64,000 nucleotides of DNA from VRUE01 sp963717375 (GTDB taxonomy: Bacteria > Actinomycetota > Thermoleophilia > Solirubrobacterales > 70-9). Below the pieces are notes generated by a model that did no database searches, was not told the DNA's origin, and saw only the letters and a list, made by a program, of their open reading frames with translations. The translations under genes were made by a program, and so were the position numbers. Location of the stretch: positions 682,001 through 746,000 of the forward strand of contig OY970329.1 in the NCBI GenBank assembly GCA_963717375.1, in the 5' to 3' direction. Positions 60,430-64,000 of this stretch are shown here, in pieces; position 1 is the stretch's first letter, and every line of letters starts with the position of its first letter.

Positions 60430-61224
60430 ATGGCGATTGAGTTGAGAGAGCTTGCAAGCGTCGACGGGACGATCTCGCCGACTGGCGAGGCGATGGTGCC
60501 CCTCCGCGACGATGGGCTCTACCGCGGCGACGGTGCCTTCGAGGTGATCCGCCTCTACGACGGAAAGCCGTTTGCGCTGGCCGACCATCTCGACCGGCTG
60601 CAGCGCTCGGCAGCGGCGATCGAGCTCGAGTTCGACCGCGCAGCTCTGGAGAGCGAGATCGAGGCGTTGTTGGCGGAGCTCGGCGACGCGGACGGGCAGC
60701 TGCGGCTGATCGTCACCCGCGGCGGCCGCCGCCTGGCGATGACCGAGCCGATCCCGCCCCATGCCGAGAGCATTCGCCTGGCGACCATCACCTACTCCCC
60801 CAGCGTGATCCTCAACGGGGTCAAGTCGCTCTCCTACGCCGCCAACATGCAGTCGACCCGGCTCGCCAAGGCGCAGGGCGCCGACGAGGCGGTCCTGGTC
60901 AAGCCCGACGGCATCGTGCTCGAGCCGCCGACCTCGTCGATCTTCTGGGTCTCTCCGCAGGGCACCCTGCGCACGCCCGCGCTCGACAACGGCGTGCTCG
61001 AGTCGATCACCCGCGACCGGCTGGTCAAGGCGCTCGAGGTCGAGGAGGGCGCCTGGCCGGTCGCCGACCTGCGCGCCGCGAAAGAGGCTTTCCTCGCTTC
61101 GACGACGCGCGAGATTCAGGCCGTGGCAACGATCGACGGCACTGACCTTCCCGAGGCCCCCGGCCCGAGAACCATCGAAGCCCAGGAGACGTTCGCGGCA
61201 ACTCTGGGTAAAGAGCTTCAGTGA
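60430..61224 (+). CDS. Class IV aminotransferase / aminodeoxychorismate-lyase-like
   Basis: 264 aa. PLRDDGLYRGDGAFEVIRLY is the N-terminal signature; ILNGVKSLSYAANMQSTRLA contains the PLP-binding Lys; DEAVLVKPDGIVLEPPTSSI and FLASTTREIQAVATIDG match branched-chain/D-amino-acid transaminase and PabC families. These cannot be separated by sight. Flanked on both sides by inverted repeats, so probably its own transcript. Confidence 0.88.
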   Translation: MAIELRELASVDGTISPTGEAMVPLRDDGLYRGDGAFEVIRLYDGKPFALADHLDRLQRSAAAIELEFDRAALESEIEALLAELGDADGQLRLIVTRGGRRLAMTEPIPPHAESIRLATITYSPSVILNGVKSLSYAANMQSTRLAKAQGADEAVLVKPDGIVLEPPTSSIFWVSPQGTLRTPALDNGVLESITRDRLVKALEVEEGAWPVADLRAAKEAFLASTTREIQAVATIDGTDLPEAPGPRTIEAQETFAATLGKELQ

Positions 61225-61225
61225 G

Positions 61226-61279
61226 CGTTCCAATCGGCGCGGTGGCAGCCGGTGCTTCGAATCCGTGGCGATTGGAACG
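61226..61279. repeat. Perfect 11-bp inverted repeat upstream of acyl-CoA dehydrogenase
   Basis: CGTTCCAATCG (61226-61236) and CGATTGGAACG (61269-61279), 32 bp apart, between the aminotransferase stop and the dehydrogenase start. The spacing is long for a terminator loop; it suits a two-site operator (for example TetR-type control of fatty-acid genes) or a structured leader. Confidence 0.6.
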
Positions 61280-61324
61280 TGAAACATGTGTTCTTCAACC
61301 GAATCTGAGAAAGCAAGGGGTGAG

Positions 61325-62494
61325 ATGGACTTCCAGTTGACCGACGAGCAGCGCTTGATCTCCGAAACGGCGCGTGAATTCGCCGACAAGGAGATCACCC
61401 CACGGGTGCGCGAGAACGACCGCGCCGCCCGCTTCGATCGCGAGCTGGCGAGCAAGCTGGGTGAGGTCGGCTACCTCGGCGCCCCGGTTTCCGAGCAGTA
61501 CGGCGGCCGCGGCCTGGACTACCTCGGCTACGGCCTGATCGTCGAGCAGGTCGGCCGCGCCGACTCCTCCGCCCGCACCGTCGTCTCCGTGCAGACCTCG
61601 CTGGTCGCCGGCTCGATTGAGAAGTGGGGCACGGAGGAGCAGAAGCAGAAGTGGCTGCCCCGCCTCTGCTCGGGCGAGGCGCTCGGCTGCTTCGGCCTGA
61701 CCGAGCCCGACACCGGCTCCGACGCCGCCAACCTGCGCACCCGCGCGACCAAGACCGACAGCGGCTGGTCGATCAGCGGCCAAAAGATGTGGATCTCGCT
61801 TGCCAACTTCTCCGAGGTGGCGCTGATCTTCGCCCAGACAGACCCCGAGAAGAAGCACAAGGGCCTCGCCTGCTTCCTCGTCCCCTGCGACAGCGAGGGC
61901 TTCACCACGCAGGAGATTCACGGCAAGCTCGGCCTGCGCTCCTCCGACACCGGCGAGATCGCGCTCGACTCGGTCGAGGTCGGCGAGGACGCGATGCTCG
62001 GTGAGATCGGCGACGGCTTCAAGGTCGCGATGAGCGCCCTCGACAACGGCCGCTACAGCGTCGCCGCCGGCTGCGTCGGCATCTGCGAAGGCTGCGTCGA
62101 AGCCTCTGTCACCTACGCCAAGGAGCGCAAGCAGTTCGGCGTCCCCCTTGCCCGCTTCCAGCTGGTCCAGGAGATGATCGCCGACATGATCCTCAAGCGC
62201 GATGCCTCGCGGATGCTGGTCTACCGCGCCGGCGTGCTCAAGGACGAAGGCAAGCCCAACACCACCGAGACGTCCGTGGCCAAGCTGTACGCGACCGAGT
62301 CGGCGGTCGAATGCGCCAACCTGGCGATCCAGGTCCACGGTGGCGCCGGCTACGTCGACGACTACCCGGTCGAGCGCTACCTGCGCGACGCCCGCGTCAC
62401 CACCCTCTACGAGGGCACCTCGCAGATCCAGAAGATGATCATCGGCCGCGCCGCGACCGGGATCAACGCGATGACGCCGATGGTGGCCGAGTAG
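61325..62494 (+). CDS. Acyl-CoA dehydrogenase
   Basis: 389 aa. FGLTEPDTGSDAANLRTRAT (FAD/substrate strand), GQKMWISLANFSEVALIFAQ, CVEASVTYAKERKQFGVPLA and VHGGAGYVDDYPVERYLRDA then TTLYEGTSQIQKMIIGR with the catalytic Glu in YEGTS identify a short/medium-chain enzyme. It removes two hydrogens from acyl-CoA, passing electrons to ETF. ATG at 61325 with AGGGGTGAG just upstream. First gene of a coupled run. Confidence 0.96.
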   Translation: MDFQLTDEQRLISETAREFADKEITPRVRENDRAARFDRELASKLGEVGYLGAPVSEQYGGRGLDYLGYGLIVEQVGRADSSARTVVSVQTSLVAGSIEKWGTEEQKQKWLPRLCSGEALGCFGLTEPDTGSDAANLRTRATKTDSGWSISGQKMWISLANFSEVALIFAQTDPEKKHKGLACFLVPCDSEGFTTQEIHGKLGLRSSDTGEIALDSVEVGEDAMLGEIGDGFKVAMSALDNGRYSVAAGCVGICEGCVEASVTYAKERKQFGVPLARFQLVQEMIADMILKRDASRMLVYRAGVLKDEGKPNTTETSVAKLYATESAVECANLAIQVHGGAGYVDDYPVERYLRDARVTTLYEGTSQIQKMIIGRAATGINAMTPMVAE

Positions 62495-62497
62495 CCC

Positions 62498-63268
62498 TTG
62501 GCCGAGTTGGTCGAGAGCTCACGCGACGGCGGCGTCGTCCTGCTTCGCCTCAACCGGCCCGAGGCGCGCAACGCGCTCTCGCCGGAGCTGATGGAGGAGC
62601 TGGCGAGCGAGCTCGAGCGGCTTGACCCCGACCCCGAGGTGCGCTGCGTCGTCATCGCCGGCTCGGAGAAGGTCTTCGCCGCCGGTGCCGACATCAAGGC
62701 GATGAGCGAGCGCTCCTTCGCCGAGGCGCTGCGCCACCCGGCGGCGTCCTTCTGGCGCCGCCTCGCCGCGATCAAGACGCCGATGGTCGCCGCCGTCTCC
62801 GGCTACGCGCTGGGCGGCGGCTGCGAGCTCGCTCTCGCCTGCGACATGATCGTCGCCTCGGTCGGAGCCAGCTTCGGCCAACCGGAGATCAACCTCGGGA
62901 TCATCCCCGGTGGCGGCGGCACCCAGCGGCTGGCGCGGGTGCTGGGCAAGCAGCGGGCGATGGAGTACGTGCTGACCGGCAAGCGCTTCGATGCAGAGAC
63001 AGCGCGCGAGCTGGGGCTCGTCAACCGGGTCGCAGCAGAAGACGCCTGGTTGGAGGAGGCGATGTCACTCGCCAAGGAAGTCGCTGAGAAGCCACCGATC
63101 GCGGCTCGCCTCGCCAAGCAGGCCGTGCTGGTCGCCGAGGAGACCGCCCTCTCCCCCGGGATCGAGAACGAGCGGCGCCTCTACGAGCTGGCGATGGCGA
63201 CCGACGATCGCGTCGAGGGCATGGTGGCCTTCCTCGAGAAGCGCGAGCCGAAGTTCGAGGGCAAGTGA
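62498..63268 (+). CDS. Enoyl-CoA hydratase/isomerase
   Basis: 256 aa from a TTG, 3 bp after the dehydrogenase stop. LLRLNRPEARNALSPELMEE, FAAGADIKAMSERSF (oxyanion loop), SGYALGGGCELALACDMIVA, GQPEINLGIIPGGGGTQRLA with the two catalytic Glu positions mark a crotonase. It hydrates enoyl-CoA in beta-oxidation. Confidence 0.95.
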   Translation: MAELVESSRDGGVVLLRLNRPEARNALSPELMEELASELERLDPDPEVRCVVIAGSEKVFAAGADIKAMSERSFAEALRHPAASFWRRLAAIKTPMVAAVSGYALGGGCELALACDMIVASVGASFGQPEINLGIIPGGGGTQRLARVLGKQRAMEYVLTGKRFDAETARELGLVNRVAAEDAWLEEAMSLAKEVAEKPPIAARLAKQAVLVAEETALSPGIENERRLYELAMATDDRVEGMVAFLEKREPKFEGK

Positions 63269-63753
63269 TGGCCAACGTCTTCGATCCCCACTTCGAGGAG
63301 TCAAGCGATCGAGATGGCTTCACCTACAGGCGCGCGAAGCTGGGCACCCAGGCCGGCGCTGAGCGACTCGGCGCCAGCCTCTTGGCACTTGCCCCTGGCC
63401 AGGCCGCCTTCCCCCTGCACTACCACCTCGGCAACGAGGAGATGCTGGTGGTGATCGCCGGCACGCCCTCGCTGCGCACCCTCGACGGCGAGCGCGAGCT
63501 CGAAACCGGCGAGGTCGTCTCCTTCCCCCGCGGCGAGACCGGCGCACACCAGGTCGTCAACCGCAGCGAGCAGGAGGCGCGCGTCCTGCTGATCAGCGAG
63601 ATGAACGCCCCGGAGGTCGTCGTGCGGCCGGAGTCGGGCAAGCTGAGCGCCCTCGGCCGCCCCCCGGGCGGCCGAGGCGAGGGCATGCACAAGGTCTTCC
63701 ACCAAAGCGACGAGGTCTCGTTCTGGGAGGGCGAGGACCCACCGCCGTCATGA
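63268..63753 (+). CDS. Cupin-domain protein within the beta-oxidation run
   Basis: 161 aa. PLHYHLGNEEMLVVIAGTPS (HxH...E metal motif), LETGEVVSFPRGETGAHQVV and NRSEQEARVLLISEM follow the conserved-barrel cupin pattern. The ATG overlaps the hydratase stop (TGATG) and its stop overlaps the next start, so it is firmly inside the operon. An enzymatic or sugar/acyl-binding role is open. Confidence 0.88.
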   Translation: MANVFDPHFEESSDRDGFTYRRAKLGTQAGAERLGASLLALAPGQAAFPLHYHLGNEEMLVVIAGTPSLRTLDGERELETGEVVSFPRGETGAHQVVNRSEQEARVLLISEMNAPEVVVRPESGKLSALGRPPGGRGEGMHKVFHQSDEVSFWEGEDPPPS

Positions 63754-64000
63754 GCAGCTCGGGGGTGGAACGGATTGGGGTCGTCGGCGCCGGCACGATG
63801 GGCGCCGGGATCGCCCAGGTCGCGGCGCTGGGCGGATACGAGACGCGGCTCTACGACCCAGTCCCGGCCGCGCTCGAGACGGGACTGGAGAATCTGCACG
63901 CGGCCCTCAACAAGGGCGCCACAAAGGGACTGTGGAGCGAGGTCGAAGCCGACGAGGCGAGCGGCCGGGCGGGCGGCGCGCACAGCCTCGGCGATCTTGC
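63750..64000 (+). CDS. 3-hydroxyacyl-CoA dehydrogenase, N-terminal fragment
   Basis: The first 83 codons lie in the window; the gene continues to the right. RIGVVGAGTMGAGIAQVAAL is the NAD loop of the FadB/HbdA family, followed by GYETRLYDPVPAALETG. It would oxidise the product of the hydratase upstream. ATG overlaps the cupin stop (ATGA). Confidence 0.92.
   Translation, partial: MSSSGVERIGVVGAGTMGAGIAQVAALGGYETRLYDPVPAALETGLENLHAALNKGATKGLWSEVEADEASGRAGGAHSLGDL

Overview
High GC, dense ATGA/GTGA start-stop overlaps, many GTG/TTG starts and the gene content point to a free-living actinobacterium, most likely class Thermoleophilia (Solirubrobacterales). This is judged by eye, with no database search. 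There are no insertion sequences, CRISPR arrays or rRNA. Three tRNAs are present: His, Arg and Pro.

Layout. (1) 1-1047: the end of an AAA-ATPase gene, a DUF4242 gene and a perfect 24-bp tandem repeat. (2) 957-28633: a large surface-polysaccharide locus. It holds a polyprenyl-phosphate sugar-1-phosphate transferase, seven glycosyltransferase genes (one a GT2-GT4 fusion), two O-antigen-ligase/polymerase-like proteins, a Wzz/BY-kinase-like chain-length protein, an ABC-type flippase candidate, two tandem sulfotransferases, a hexapeptide acyltransferase, an AsnB-type amidotransferase and a secreted glycoside-hydrolase-like protein. Together they would start, extend, decorate (sulfate, acyl, amide), flip and polymerise a glycan. 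An AT-richer patch at 7.3-8.0 kb looks degraded. (3) 27698-35539: a lasso-peptide locus on the minus strand. It encodes a second HprK-like kinase, ABC ATPase, ABC permease, PqqD-like recognition protein, HprK-like kinase, transglutaminase-like protease, Asn-synthetase-like cyclase and a 50-aa precursor, followed by a LuxR-type regulator. A plus-strand nucleotidyltransferase-like gene meets it tail to tail. tRNA-His lies just upstream. (4) 35773-51719: housekeeping and stress genes (amidotransferase, NAD(P)-binding protein, GFA enzyme, DUF4242-cyclase fusion, fatty acid hydroxylase, SQR-like flavoprotein, 1-Cys peroxiredoxin, MsrA), several secreted or small membrane proteins, a histidine-phosphatase remnant, tRNA-Arg and tRNA-Pro. 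(5) 51792-64000: DUF1015, PduO-type adenosyltransferase, OsmC, SDR, NUDIX and rhodanese genes; an HxlR regulator with a divergent MFS exporter; then fatty-acid oxidation genes (thiolase, class IV aminotransferase, acyl-CoA dehydrogenase, enoyl-CoA hydratase, a cupin and a truncated hydroxyacyl-CoA dehydrogenase).

Most notable: the lasso-peptide locus with two kinases and a precursor that has a 9-residue Gly-Asp ring candidate but no C-terminal Ser; two independent genes whose only sensible start codon is ATC; a DUF4242-nucleotide cyclase fusion; and a sulfated-glycan signature in the polysaccharide locus.
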